The notes below the pieces were generated by a model. The model worked only from the letters and a program-made list of their open reading frames with translations. It made no database searches and had not been told where the DNA came from. A stretch of DNA of 64,000 nt from Nitrospirota bacterium (lineage in GTDB: Bacteria; Nitrospirota; Nitrospiria; SBBL01; JAADHI01). Below are positions 16,417 to 26,090 of this stretch, one piece after another (position 1 is the first letter of the stretch; every line of letters begins with the position of its first letter). Location of the stretch: contig JAJDBW010000025.1 in assembly GCA_029261155.1 (NCBI GenBank), forward strand, positions 1-64,000. The letters are read 5' to 3'. The translations under genes were made by a program, and so were the position numbers.

Positions 16417-18051
16417 TTATACACTTAAGCGCTCCATTCGTTTTCTGCCGTTTAGATAATCGTAAACCACTTTCGTTCCGATCAAGGCCGTAAAGAGGTT
16501 GATGGAAACGCCAAGCCCTAGGGTGGCTGCAAAACCTCGAATCGGGCCGGTCCCGAACATAAATAATGAAAATGCGGTAATCAAGGTGGTGACGTTAGAA
16601 TCGAAAATAGAACTGAAGGCTTTGTCGTAACCCGCGTCGATGGCAAGCCGCACGGGCCGACCCGCACGCAACTCATCCCGAATACGTTCAAGGATCAGGA
16701 CATTGGCATCCACCGCCATGCCGATCGAAAGGATAATGCCCGCGATACCCGGAAGCGTTAAAGTCGCATTCAAGGTCGCCAAACCACCGATCAGCAAGAT
16801 CACATTTAAGAGCATCGCAAAGACGGCCAGCAATCCCGAAAGACGATAATAAAATACCATAAAGGCGATGACCAAAAGCGTGCCTAAGAGGGCCGCCTGT
16901 ATGCCTTTTTGTATGGAATCGCTTCCCAAGGAAGGGCCGACGGTGACATTTTGAAGAATGGTCACCGGTGCGGGCAAGGCCCCCGCCCGAAGAATAAGCG
17001 AAAGATCGCTGGCTTCCTGATTCGTAAAGTCGCCGTTGATTTGCGCACGGCCTCCACTGATCTTCTCTTGGATTCGCGGTGCCGAATAAACCGTATTGTC
17101 CAGCACTATGGCGAGGCGTTTTTGGATATTGGCTTCACTGACCTTCTCAAACAAGCGGGCACCGGCTGCGTCAAAGGTAATCGAGACGTAGGGCACATTA
17201 AATTCATCGAAGGCAACACGCGCATCGGTGAGCAAGTCGCCCGTCAAGACTGCGGGCTCTCTAACCAGAAAAGGCCGCTTCGTGACTTCGCCCGAATCTT
17301 TGTTTTCGATCCGCTCGAAAAGAATCGCTTCGTTCTTTTCGAGTCGATCCTGAAAGCGCGCCAGAAATTCCGCTTCTTCCTCCGCAGGAATCTGATCCGG
17401 AAAGTCGGTTAAAATCGTAGACGACTCGTTGAGCAACTTAAATTCTAGCAAGGCCGTTTTACCGATCAAATCGATGGCGCGGTCGGCATCACTGATTCCT
17501 GGAAGCTGAATCAACAATTGATTGGCGCCTTGTTTTTGGATCAAGGGTTCCGATACGCCAAATTCGTCTACGCGATTCCGAATGGTTTCCAAGGCTTGAA
17601 GGGTCGCGTTTTCGAGGATGCGTTCCACCTCGGCGGTGCGCAAAGACAGAACCCGCCTTCCGGGCACGCTGCTTTCGGCGACCAGCATGGGGAAGTTATC
17701 CTCCACCAGTTCGCTAACCTTTTCGTCGCTCTCGGCAGAAAAAGACAGATGAAGTTCTCGCGCCTCTCTCGTCAAAACGAAGTCTGCGATCTTTTCTTCC
17801 TCCAATGCGGCGGACAGTGAAGCGCGCGTCCGTTCGACGACAATATCCACCGCCTTTTCAACCTCAACTTCCATCACGAGGTGCATGCCGCCGCGTAAAT
17901 CCAAGCCGAGCTTAACACCTTGATCCGGAAAAACCTTGCCCCACCAAGCGGGTAGCGACGAATAGATTGGCGTTGAAGGCAGAACGAAAAGAAGCGCAAT
18001 AAACACGGCTGCAAGTATCGTTAGTAAACGCCCTTTAATTCCTTTTTTCAC
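16417..18051 (-). CDS. secD: Protein translocase subunit SecD
   Basis: The 544-residue product has an N-terminal helix (about 9-26), the D1 motif GVKLGLDLRGGMHLVMEV, the large periplasmic P1 region, and a six-helix RND membrane half containing IILSIGMAVDANVLILERIR and FSSIFDSNVTTLITAF. The Asp in VDANV is the conserved residue linked to proton use. It partners SecF, encoded next, and both are of normal length. The gene lies 12 bp after yajC. Confidence 0.97.
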   Translation of the reverse strand: MKKGIKGRLLTILAAVFIALLFVLPSTPIYSSLPAWWGKVFPDQGVKLGLDLRGGMHLVMEVEVEKAVDIVVERTRASLSAALEEEKIADFVLTREARELHLSFSAESDEKVSELVEDNFPMLVAESSVPGRRVLSLRTAEVERILENATLQALETIRNRVDEFGVSEPLIQKQGANQLLIQLPGISDADRAIDLIGKTALLEFKLLNESSTILTDFPDQIPAEEEAEFLARFQDRLEKNEAILFERIENKDSGEVTKRPFLVREPAVLTGDLLTDARVAFDEFNVPYVSITFDAAGARLFEKVSEANIQKRLAIVLDNTVYSAPRIQEKISGGRAQINGDFTNQEASDLSLILRAGALPAPVTILQNVTVGPSLGSDSIQKGIQAALLGTLLVIAFMVFYYRLSGLLAVFAMLLNVILLIGGLATLNATLTLPGIAGIILSIGMAVDANVLILERIRDELRAGRPVRLAIDAGYDKAFSSIFDSNVTTLITAFSLFMFGTGPIRGFAATLGLGVSINLFTALIGTKVVYDYLNGRKRMERLSV

Positions 18052-18063
18052 AATGCCGATCTC

Positions 18064-18411
18064 CTACTTCTCTTTGTCGTCATCTTTGAGTTCCTCAATA
18101 TTTTTCCGTAAGACTTTCACGCGCACGCCTTCGGCCACCTGTATTGTAATAATCTTGTCTCCCAAGTTCGTCACCGTTCCAATTAAGCCGCCCATGGTAA
18201 TCACTCGGTCGCCCTTCTTTAAAGCTTGAATCATTTCTTGCCGTTGTTTGGCCTTCTTCTGCTGAGGCCGGATCAACATGAAGTAGAAAATAACAAAGAT
18301 CAGAATAAAAGGGGCAAAGGTCACGATCGGGTTGACCTGGGGCCCTCCGGATGCGGCCCCGCCTCCGGTCTGCGCGAAGGCCTCTGTAACTAAGCTTCCG
18401 AATAAAAACAC
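18064..18411 (-). CDS. yajC: Preprotein translocase subunit YajC
   Basis: The 115-residue protein has a GTG start with an excellent AAGGAGG ribosome site. It has one transmembrane helix (about 30-49, FAPFILIFVIFYFMLIRPQQ), followed by the conserved QQKKAKQRQEMIQALKKGDR and a small cytoplasmic beta domain (VITMGGLIGTV, VRVKVLRKNIEEL). YajC associates with SecDF. The order tgt-yajC-secD-secF is widely conserved. Confidence 0.96.
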   Translation of the reverse strand: MFLFGSLVTEAFAQTGGGAASGGPQVNPIVTFAPFILIFVIFYFMLIRPQQKKAKQRQEMIQALKKGDRVITMGGLIGTVTNLGDKIITIQVAEGVRVKVLRKNIEELKDDDKEK

Positions 18412-18432
18412 AATTTCCTCCTTTTAGACGCC

Positions 18433-19602
18433 TTAGGCAACAAGCGTCCGTTGCTGGTAGAAGCTTTTCCGAAAACGATTAAGTGCCCCTTGGGTAATCG
18501 CCTGCCGGAGATTGGACATAAGCGTGAGATAATAATACAAATTGTGCAATGTATTCAAGCGGATCGCCAAAAGCTCTTTGGCCATGAATAAATGCCGCAA
18601 ATACGCCCTCGAAAAATGGCGGCAGGTATAGCAGCCGCAGGTGCTGTCTAAGGGCGCATCCTCTTCAGTATAGCGCGCATTTTTAATATTGATTTCCCCA
18701 TGCGCCGTAAAAAGGGAGCCGGTGCGGGCATGGCGTGTTGGCAACACGCAATCGAAAAGGTCAATCCCACGACAAACGGCCTCGACCAAGTCTTCGGGCT
18801 TACCGACCCCCATGAGGTAACGCGGCTTCTCCTCTGGAATGAGGGGCACGGCACCTTCCAAGACCTTGAGCATCTCTTCCTGAGGCTCGCCGACGGAAAG
18901 TCCGCCGAGGGCCAGTCCATCGAAGCCGAGGTCCAGGAGGCCTTCCACACCTTTTTGCCGTAAATCCTCAAAAAAACCGCCTTGGATAATACCGTATAGA
19001 AACTGGCCTTCACGGTGATGGGCCCGCTTCGAACGCGCCGCCCAGCGAAGTGTCAGATCGAGCGAAGTGTCCGTTGTTTGATAATCCGATGGATAAGGGA
19101 GGCATTCGTCAAAGGCCATGATAATGTCCGCGCCCAGGGCCGATTGGATTTCGATCGAGCGTTCCGGGCTAATCATATGCCTCGATCCATCAATATGCGA
19201 TTGAAAGCGGACGCCTTCTTCGTTAATTTTCGTCAAGCCATTGAGGCTAAAAACCTGGTAGCCTCCGCTATCGGTTAAGATGGGACCCGTCCATCCCATA
19301 AAACCATGCAGGCCGCCCCGGCGTGCCACCATCTCGTGTCCCGGCCTCAAATAAAGATGGTAGGCGTTGCACAAAATCATCGCTGCGCCAAGCCCCTGGA
19401 GATCTTCCGGGCTCATGCCCTTCACGGACCCCGCCGTCCCGACTGGCATGAATGCAGGGGTGTCGATATTGCCATGCTGCGTTCGAATTCTGCCCAGTCT
19501 TGCTGGACCTTCATTTGAAGACAGCAGGACCTCAAAGTGCGGGCCCGATAAAGCCCCGGGTTTTAAAGTCTGCGTACTGGCTGTCGGTTCATCCTTATTC
19601 AT
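18433..19602 (-). CDS. tgt: tRNA-guanine transglycosylase
   Basis: The 389-residue enzyme exchanges the wobble guanine of GUN-anticodon tRNAs for the queuosine precursor preQ1. It shows the expected motifs: ILTDSGGYQVFSL, DIIMAFDECLPYP, GIIQGG, GGLSVGE, CVLPTRHARTG, and the zinc site CGCYTC with a downstream His. The length is close to the usual 370-385. It starts 33 bp after argS and precedes yajC by 21 bp, within the same minus-strand run. Confidence 0.97.
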   Translation of the reverse strand: MNKDEPTASTQTLKPGALSGPHFEVLLSSNEGPARLGRIRTQHGNIDTPAFMPVGTAGSVKGMSPEDLQGLGAAMILCNAYHLYLRPGHEMVARRGGLHGFMGWTGPILTDSGGYQVFSLNGLTKINEEGVRFQSHIDGSRHMISPERSIEIQSALGADIIMAFDECLPYPSDYQTTDTSLDLTLRWAARSKRAHHREGQFLYGIIQGGFFEDLRQKGVEGLLDLGFDGLALGGLSVGEPQEEMLKVLEGAVPLIPEEKPRYLMGVGKPEDLVEAVCRGIDLFDCVLPTRHARTGSLFTAHGEINIKNARYTEEDAPLDSTCGCYTCRHFSRAYLRHLFMAKELLAIRLNTLHNLYYYLTLMSNLRQAITQGALNRFRKSFYQQRTLVA

Positions 19603-19635
19603 ACGATTCCAACACGATTTTTGAACATCATCCGC

Positions 19636-21312
19636 TTACATCCGTTCCGGTGCTGTAATGCCCAAGAGATCGAGCCCATTTTTCAGGACAATACGCACGG
19701 CGGCGATCAAGACCAATCGCGCATGGGTTTGCGCACGGTCTTCCGTCACGACGCGGCATTTAAAGTAATAACTATGCAGCATCCCCGCCAGGGCCTGTAA
19801 ATAAAAAGTGATCCGATGCGGTTCCAGGGCTTCCGCCGCGCCACGGATCATTTCGGGATACTGCGCCAGCTGTTTGATCAAGGCCCGTTCTTCATCTAGA
19901 TTCAAGGACCTTAGATCTTCAAGCTTCGTCTCCTGAATGGTCTTGCTTAAATCCCACCCTTGTTCTTCCGCCACGCGGACAATGCTGCACAGACGGGCAT
20001 AGGCATATTGGACATAGTAAACGGGGTTTTCGTTCGAGGCCTTTTTCGCCAGTTCCAAATCGAAGTCGACAGCGGTGTCGGAACGCCGCATCAAAAAGAA
20101 AAAGCGGGTCGCGTCCACACCTACCTCGTCGATCACCTCTTGGAGCGGTACAAAATCGCCCGCCCGCTTCGACATTTTTACGGCAACGCCCTCTCGGAGG
20201 AGGTTCACCAACTGATGCGTGATCACCGTCAGCCGGTCGGGTGCATAGCCCATCGCCGCAACCACCGCCTTCAGCCTTCCAACATAGCCATGATGGTCTG
20301 CCCCGAGGATGTTGATCACACGGTCGTAGCCCCGTTCGAACTTATTTCGGTGATAGGCCACATCGGAGGCAAAGTAGGTTTTCCTGCCATCGCTTTTAAT
20401 CACGACGCGATCCTTGTCGTCGCCATATTTCGTGGTGGAGACCCAGGTTGCCCCTTCTTCCTGATAGAGCATGCCTTTCGATTTCAGTCGCGCCAGCGCG
20501 GCATCGACTTCTTTCTTCTCGTGGATCTCTCTTTCAGAAAACCAGGTATCGAAATCCACCCCAAATCGATCAAGCACTTCCCGGATCCAGCCGATAATTG
20601 TTTCATAACTGTAAGAGATGAAAACCGGAAGATGCTTAGTTTCTGTTCCCTGAAGATAAGCCTCACCATCCCGTTCCTTGAGTTTTTTCGCGATATCGAT
20701 AATATAGTCGCCTTGGTAGCTTTCTTCGGGAAGCGTGACTGTTTCGCCGAAAAGTTCGCGGTAACGTAGATAAGTCGAACGGCCCAGCAATGTCATCTGC
20801 ACGCCGATGTCGTTGAGGTAATATTCCCGCGACACCCGGTAGCCCACGGCGGTAAGGAGGTGGCCCAAGGCGTCGCCCAAGGCCGCTGAACGGCCGCTGG
20901 CCACATGGAGCGGCCCGGTTGGGTTGGCACTTACGAATTCGATATGCACTTTCTTATTTTCACCTAAATCGCAGTGGCCATAGTTGCTCCGCTCGCGATG
21001 CACGGTTAAAAGACTTTCCAGCCAAAACTGCTGAGTCATATAAAAATTAATGTATCCCGGTCCGGCGACCTCGATCTTTTGGACGGCATCCGAACGGCCT
21101 TCGAGGAGGGAAACCAGCTCCGCAGCCACTTCGCGCGGGGCCTTTTTTTGGGTCTTGGCTAAGGAAAGCGCCAGGGTCGTGGCAAAGTCCCCTTGGTCTT
21201 CACGCTTTGGCACTTCCAACACCAAGGGCGGACGCTCGGTATCTTTCAAAAACCCCTTTTCACGGGCTTCAGCAAGGGCATTCTCCAAGAGCGCTAATAA
21301 AACGGTTTTCAA
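19636..21312 (-). CDS. argS: Arginyl-tRNA synthetase
   Basis: The 558-residue class I synthetase starts at TTG with AAGGGA upstream. The N-terminal Add-1 domain ends with the VAGPGYINFYM motif. The HIGH-like signature reads PTGPLHVASGR, and the KMSKS-like signature is VAVKMSKRAGDF. The C-terminal helical domain follows, including NPVYYVQYAYARLCSI, and the product ends GITAPERM, typical of ArgS. It is the first visible gene of the argS-tgt-yajC-secDF run. Confidence 0.97.
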   Translation of the reverse strand: MKTVLLALLENALAEAREKGFLKDTERPPLVLEVPKREDQGDFATTLALSLAKTQKKAPREVAAELVSLLEGRSDAVQKIEVAGPGYINFYMTQQFWLESLLTVHRERSNYGHCDLGENKKVHIEFVSANPTGPLHVASGRSAALGDALGHLLTAVGYRVSREYYLNDIGVQMTLLGRSTYLRYRELFGETVTLPEESYQGDYIIDIAKKLKERDGEAYLQGTETKHLPVFISYSYETIIGWIREVLDRFGVDFDTWFSEREIHEKKEVDAALARLKSKGMLYQEEGATWVSTTKYGDDKDRVVIKSDGRKTYFASDVAYHRNKFERGYDRVINILGADHHGYVGRLKAVVAAMGYAPDRLTVITHQLVNLLREGVAVKMSKRAGDFVPLQEVIDEVGVDATRFFFLMRRSDTAVDFDLELAKKASNENPVYYVQYAYARLCSIVRVAEEQGWDLSKTIQETKLEDLRSLNLDEERALIKQLAQYPEMIRGAAEALEPHRITFYLQALAGMLHSYYFKCRVVTEDRAQTHARLVLIAAVRIVLKNGLDLLGITAPERM

Positions 21313-21538
21313 TCAGATCCCTTTATTCAAAAAAAGAACGGTTTTTTCAGGCCAAGAACGAGGCAAACGATGTAGTATAGGCTCACAAAAATAAATGTCA
21401 ACTTGAATTGCGACTTTCAAAAAAGTTTGCTATATCATAGCTATTCGACACAGGGTTCGGCATGAGAAAACAAATATACTGGTTTCATAAGGACTTATCC
21501 CTTAAAAACCAACAAATGACATCTGAGGAAATCGTGTA

Positions 21539-22132
21539 ATGCCAGGCAATAAGGATATCAGCCGCTGTCCCTGGGTCGACCTGTCTAAGCCCGACTACAT
21601 CGACTATCACGATAAGGAATGGGGCGTCCCGCTTCACGACGACCGTTTGCTCTTCGAATTTCTCACCCTCGAAGGGGCGCAAGCCGGATTAAGCTGGTAC
21701 ACCGTGCTTCGCAAACGCGAAAACTATCGCAGCGCCTTCGATCGTTTCGATCCTAAGAAGATAGCCCGTTACAAAGAGAAAAAAATTGCCGCTTTGATGG
21801 GCGATGCCGGGATCATCCGCAACCGGCTAAAAATACAGGCCACCGTAAATAATGCCGCACGATTTTTGGAGGTGCAGGCGGATTTCGGAAGTTTTGACCA
21901 TTATATCTGGCACTTCGTCGGCGGCAGGCCGATAGTAAATAGACTCAAAAAGATTGAAGATTATCCGGCAACAACAAAAGAATCCGACGCGTTGAGCAAA
22001 GACCTTCGACGGCGCGGCTTTAAATTTATCGGCTCGACCATTTGCTACGCCCATATGCAGGCGACAGGCATGGTCAATGATCATAGCCTTGATTGCTTCC
22101 GCAGAAAAGAGATCATCGCTTTATATCCCTGA
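21539..22132 (+). CDS. tag: DNA-3-methyladenine glycosylase I
   Basis: The 197-residue enzyme removes 3-methyladenine from alkylated DNA in base-excision repair. The Tag signatures are present: RCPWVD with the zinc Cys10, DYHDKEWGVPLHDD with His24, LEGAQAGLSWYTVL containing the catalytic-site Glu, and the C-terminal NDHSLDC carrying the remaining zinc His and Cys. The length is normal. It is divergent from argS and followed closely by the YdjM-like gene. Confidence 0.95.
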   Translation: MPGNKDISRCPWVDLSKPDYIDYHDKEWGVPLHDDRLLFEFLTLEGAQAGLSWYTVLRKRENYRSAFDRFDPKKIARYKEKKIAALMGDAGIIRNRLKIQATVNNAARFLEVQADFGSFDHYIWHFVGGRPIVNRLKKIEDYPATTKESDALSKDLRRRGFKFIGSTICYAHMQATGMVNDHSLDCFRRKEIIALYP

Positions 22133-22150
22133 AGGTCTTAAGGAGAATTC

Positions 22151-23068
22151 GTGCCGAATACCCTTGCTCATATCGGCCTCCACGGCCTTGCCACAAAAGC
22201 TGTTTTTCCTAAGGTTGACCTCAAATGGATCTACCTGGGCGCCATACTCCCCGATCTGCCTTGGATCTTGCAACGCATCGTCCGAATCCTCGCACCCGGA
22301 ATCGATCCCTTAGATCTTCGACTTTATGCCATCGTACAGGCCTCCCTCTTTTTTTGTCTCATTTTAAGCGCGGGGCTTGCCCTTTTTTCCACCTTTCCCC
22401 GTCAAAGCTTTATCGTCCTTGGGACAGGATCGGCCTTCCATCTCTTCCTCGACATCCTTCAGCACAAATGGGCGAATGGGGTTCATTTTTTCGCCCCCAT
22501 CTCTTGGCGGCTCAGCCACTTCGGCTTGGTCTGGCCGGAAAGCCTCCCCACCTACCTGGTGACCGCTTTCGGTCTTGGCTACTGCTTGTTTTATTGGAGC
22601 GCTTCCCTGCGAAGCCCCTTTCCACTGAGCTTCAAGAACAAGAAAAAAGTACTTGCCGGCCTGGCCTTGCTCCTGCTCTACCTCCTAGTCCCTTTCGCTC
22701 TGCTTGATGGACCTGAAGCGCAAGATAACCATTTTGTTAAAACGCTACGCGCTTATGAAGACCGGCCCGGTAAAATCATCGAAATGGATCGCGCCGATTA
22801 CGAACACCATCCAAAGGGCGGGACAATCCGCACCTTTAGCGGAGAGGGCTTCGCGGTCGAGGGTTTACAGCTTAACGACTCAAGCGCCGTTTCAATTCGC
22901 GGTGTCTTTACCGAAAAAAATCGGGTCCGCGTTCAGGACTATCACATTCACTCCCGCTTTCGCGACTGGGCTTCATATCTCGGATTAAGCCTCATTGCTT
23001 TCATTTGGCTCATCTCCCTGTATCGGGAATATCTAGAATTCATCGAAAAAAGAAAAAAGCCTCTTTAA
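22151..23068 (+). CDS. YdjM/DUF4184-like membrane protein, putative metal-dependent hydrolase
   Basis: A GTG start preceded by AAGGAG gives 305 residues. The N-terminus MPNTLAHIGLHG, the ILPDLPW motif and FHLFLDILQHKW provide His and Asp residues in the arrangement of the YdjM/LexA-binding membrane hydrolase family. About five transmembrane helices are visible (roughly 58-82, 90-105, 135-160, 172-192 and 277-293), with a soluble, probably periplasmic domain of about 80 residues before the last. A role in membrane or lipid metabolism is inferred only from the family. It is likely co-transcribed with tag. Confidence 0.75.
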   Translation: MPNTLAHIGLHGLATKAVFPKVDLKWIYLGAILPDLPWILQRIVRILAPGIDPLDLRLYAIVQASLFFCLILSAGLALFSTFPRQSFIVLGTGSAFHLFLDILQHKWANGVHFFAPISWRLSHFGLVWPESLPTYLVTAFGLGYCLFYWSASLRSPFPLSFKNKKKVLAGLALLLLYLLVPFALLDGPEAQDNHFVKTLRAYEDRPGKIIEMDRADYEHHPKGGTIRTFSGEGFAVEGLQLNDSSAVSIRGVFTEKNRVRVQDYHIHSRFRDWASYLGLSLIAFIWLISLYREYLEFIEKRKKPL

Positions 23069-23101
23069 ATTTAATTTTCAAATTGATAGAATGAGCAGGT
23101 T

Positions 23102-23200
23102 ATGAAGTTATCTCACTTGGGTATCTCCTTGCTCATTAAGATCGCTTTTCTTGCATTGGTTGTTTGGTTTGCTCAACGGATGGGTGTGTCTTTCTTTTAA
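23102..23200 (+). CDS. Possible 32-residue single-helix membrane peptide
   Basis: A small frame encodes 32 residues with a central hydrophobic run (LLIKIAFLALVVWFA) and charged ends, as in known small membrane proteins. GAGCAGG precedes the ATG but at short spacing. It fills most of the gap between the YdjM-like gene and pirin. Chance cannot be excluded at this length. Confidence 0.35.
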   Translation: MKLSHLGISLLIKIAFLALVVWFAQRMGVSFF

Positions 23201-23213
23201 TTTTTTAGGAGCC

Positions 23214-24062
23214 ATGGACAGTTTTCGTAAAATTAAAACCCTTTTAAAAAGCAAGCCCACCCTCGAAGGCGCGGGCGTGCGACTAAAAAGGGTTTTTGGA
23301 CACCCCGAGCTCCCCCTGCTCGATCCCTTTTTATTGATGGACGATTTTCACTCCGACAATCCCGACGATTACATGGCTGGATTTCCGATGCATCCGCATC
23401 GTGGTATCGAAACGATCACCTACGTCCTACAGGGTAAAGTGCAACACCGTGACAGCATGGGCAACAGCGGCACCATCGAAAGCGGCGATCTACAATGGAT
23501 GACGGCGGGTTCCGGAATCATTCATGAAGAAATGCCCCAAGAAACGGCTTCGCTTTGGGGTTTTCAACTCTGGGCCAACATCCCTTCGAAAAACAAAATG
23601 ATGGCGCCACGTTATCAGGAAATTAAGGCATCGGAGATCCCGACCGTTTCCCCGAAGGATCAGGTCCAAATCAAAGTCATTTGCGGCAATTTAAACGGCA
23701 TCCAAGGGCCGATTAAAGATATTGTCACCGATCCCGAATACCTCGATATTTCGCTTCAAGCCCATACGAGGTTCAAACACCCGGTTAAGGAAGGGCACAC
23801 TTGCTTTGCCTATGTGATGCAGGGTGAGGGCTATTTCGATGCGGAAAGGAGCCAAGCGATTTCGCCTGAACATTTGGTGCTCTTCGACACAGGAAATCGT
23901 ATTCAAGTTACGACGGAAGAATCGGCGCTGCGCTTCTTGCTGATTTCCGGAAAACCCATCCAGGAACCCATCGCCTGGGCCGGGCCCATCGTAATGAACA
24001 CACAGGAAGAATTAGACATCGCTTTTCAGGAATATCGCTCCGGCACCTTTATTAAAGCTTGA
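23214..24062 (+). CDS. Pirin family protein
   Basis: The ATG at 23214, preceded by TAGGAG, gives a 282-residue protein. It has the bicupin pirin fold with metal ligands in the N-terminal cupin (MHPHRGIETITYVLQGKVQH and IIHEEMP). VMQGEGYF and LLISGKPIQEPIAWAGPIVM mark the second cupin and the C-terminus. Some bacterial pirins are quercetin dioxygenases, and others modulate pyruvate dehydrogenase or redox regulators; which applies here cannot be told. A longer frame exists upstream, but its extra residues overlap the small ORF and are not pirin-like. Confidence 0.93.
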   Translation: MDSFRKIKTLLKSKPTLEGAGVRLKRVFGHPELPLLDPFLLMDDFHSDNPDDYMAGFPMHPHRGIETITYVLQGKVQHRDSMGNSGTIESGDLQWMTAGSGIIHEEMPQETASLWGFQLWANIPSKNKMMAPRYQEIKASEIPTVSPKDQVQIKVICGNLNGIQGPIKDIVTDPEYLDISLQAHTRFKHPVKEGHTCFAYVMQGEGYFDAERSQAISPEHLVLFDTGNRIQVTTEESALRFLLISGKPIQEPIAWAGPIVMNTQEELDIAFQEYRSGTFIKA

Positions 24063-24143
24063 GCGCCCGCTTATCGCCTCTGTCCTCTATTGGTCTTTCC
24101 ATACTTCATTTTTCGACCCGCCTTTACATACATCTCATATCAC

Positions 24144-24539
24144 TTACCGTCGCCTGGGGCCCAAAAGCACGGAAGCGCTCATCAAGAAAAATCCGGCGAT
24201 TACCCCCCAAGACCGGATGAGATCCCACTGAACTGCCCAGAAGTAACAGCCGACCATGAAGAAAAGTTTTAGGCCATAGAAAAAATGGGTCTTGTGTTTA
24301 GCGGAAGGGTCAAGCATCCGTTTCTGAAACATCCGGTGGAGACTCCTGAAATGCCCCATGCCCAAAAGTCCTCCGAGAAGCAAGGACAAACTGTATGGTC
24401 GGGAAAAAATGAGCATGGATAGGCTTCCAATGACGACGATGAGGGCGCTGCTTATTTCCATGCGCCGTAGGAGGGCATTGCTTTTCGTGAGAAATTGTTC
24501 ACGATCGATCGCGGGCGCGTTTTCGGGACGCGAGTTCAT
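24144..24539 (-). CDS. ATP synthase subunit I-like four-helix membrane protein
   Basis: The 131-residue product has four hydrophobic segments (about residues 31-47, 49-64, 84-103 and 107-126) after a charged N-terminus. The layout, with a G-rich second helix (LLLGGLLGMGHF), resembles the ATP-synt_I (AtpI/UncI) family that assists c-ring assembly. No atp genes are nearby. Its ATG follows the hemL stop directly (TAAATG), so translation is probably coupled. The assignment rests on topology rather than a strong motif. Confidence 0.6.
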   Translation of the reverse strand: MNSRPENAPAIDREQFLTKSNALLRRMEISSALIVVIGSLSMLIFSRPYSLSLLLGGLLGMGHFRSLHRMFQKRMLDPSAKHKTHFFYGLKLFFMVGCYFWAVQWDLIRSWGVIAGFFLMSASVLLGPRRR

Positions 24540-25823
24540 TTAGGCCTTTTTGAAGGCCTCGAATACGGCCTTGACCGTCGCATCGATGTCGGCGGGACTA
24601 TGGGCTGTTGAAAGAAAGAGGGCCTCGAATTGGGAAGGAGGAAAGTAGACGCCTCTTTCCAAAAGGGCGAGGAAAAACCGTCCAAAACGTTTGGTGTTGG
24701 AACGAAGGGCGCTTTGGTAATCCACCACCCTACTTCGGTTGAAAAATAGGGTCATTTGCGACCCCACCCTGTTAATCTGAATTTGAACCTTGGCCTTTTT
24801 TGCGGCCGCTTTAATACCATCTTCAAATGCTGCTGCTCGGACCTCCAATTTTTCGTAGAGACCAGGGGCGCCCAACAATTGAAGGGTTTGAATCCCGGCG
24901 GCCATGGCCAGTGGATTCCCAGACAGCGTCCCCGCTTGATAGACCGGACCGAGCGGGGCAACCTGCGCCATAATTTCCCGTTTTCCTCCGTAGGCCCCGA
25001 CAGGCAGCCCGCCGCCAATGATCTTACCTAAGCACGTCAGGTCAGGACGAACACCGTAGCGCTCCTGCGCCCCACCGGCGGAAGCCCGAAAGCCGCTCAT
25101 GACTTCATCGAAAATGAGGAGCGTTCCGAAGGGCTTAGTCAATTCCCGGAGACCGGGTAAATACCCGTCGTGGGGGACAATCGTGCCCATGTTACCGGGA
25201 ACCGGTTCGATGATGATACAAGCGACCTGATTCCCGATGGATTCAAGCGTCTTCCTGACGATGGCCAAGTCGTTATAGGGCAACGTGATCGTATCGCGGG
25301 CCAAGTCGGGTGGAATACCGGCGGAATCGGGAATGCCCAAGGTCATTGCGCCTGAACCGGCTTTCACGAGAAGGGAATCGACATGACCGTGGTAGCAGCC
25401 CTCGAACTTGATAATTTTGTTCCGATTTGTATAGCCACGGGCCAAGCGAATGGCACTCATCGTGGCCTCTGTTCCGGAATTGACAAAGCGCAGGCTTTCC
25501 ATTAAGGGAAAGCGTTTTTGCACCAGTTCGGCGAGCCGCAGTTCCAAGGCGGTTGGCGCGCCAAAACTCGTGCCCAATGCGGCTGTTTTTTGAATGGCGG
25601 AGACCACTTTTGTATTCGCATGGCCCAGGATCATCGGTCCCCAGGAAAGGACATAGTCGATGAAACGATTGCCGTCGACATCGACGACCTTACTCCCCTT
25701 GGCCTTTTTGATGAAAAGTGGGTTTCCGCCCACCGCTTTAAATGCCCGGACCGGGGAATTCACCCCGCCGGGGATTCTAAGCATGCTTTCTTCAAATAAT
25801 GCCGCCGATTTATCCCGTTTCAT
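24540..25823 (-). CDS. hemL: Glutamate-1-semialdehyde 2,1-aminomutase
   Basis: The 427-residue PLP enzyme converts glutamate-1-semialdehyde to 5-aminolevulinate in the C5 pathway of haem and other tetrapyrroles. Family motifs include [11 protein letters not shown] near the N-terminus, [48 protein letters not shown] and the PLP-binding Lys in [18 protein letters not shown]. The length is normal. It is coupled to the downstream AtpI-like gene and divergent from the lipoprotein cluster. Confidence 0.97.
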   Translation of the reverse strand: MKRDKSAALFEESMLRIPGGVNSPVRAFKAVGGNPLFIKKAKGSKVVDVDGNRFIDYVLSWGPMILGHANTKVVSAIQKTAALGTSFGAPTALELRLAELVQKRFPLMESLRFVNSGTEATMSAIRLARGYTNRNKIIKFEGCYHGHVDSLLVKAGSGAMTLGIPDSAGIPPDLARDTITLPYNDLAIVRKTLESIGNQVACIIIEPVPGNMGTIVPHDGYLPGLRELTKPFGTLLIFDEVMSGFRASAGGAQERYGVRPDLTCLGKIIGGGLPVGAYGGKREIMAQVAPLGPVYQAGTLSGNPLAMAAGIQTLQLLGAPGLYEKLEVRAAAFEDGIKAAAKKAKVQIQINRVGSQMTLFFNRSRVVDYQSALRSNTKRFGRFFLALLERGVYFPPSQFEALFLSTAHSPADIDATVKAVFEAFKKA

Positions 25824-26090
25824 AGGCGGCCATTTTAGGGAAGGCCGTGGGACAAGTCAAGCCACTTGGGGCCGGACTTGAAGCTTCCGCCTGATCCTCT
25901 CCCTCAGATGCGGGTTTGGCGAAGGAAGCCCGCTTAAATCTCCTCAAAGAATCTTGACATTATATCGGCAATTGTTTAGGCTACGCCTAAGATCATCCGC
26001 CTAATGGACTTCTATTAAGGTTTAATTATTCTATCGGCCTTTCTCTAGACTAAAACAACTTTTATTAATCGAATTGGAGTATCATCGCTA

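Noticed and set aside
19960-20769. 269-residue plus-strand open frame
   Set aside because: It lies wholly antisense to argS, has no family signature, and mirrors the codon pattern of the synthetase gene.
25890-25940. Terminator upstream of hemL
   Set aside because: GCGGGTTT/AAGCCCGC can pair but no T-run follows on either strand.
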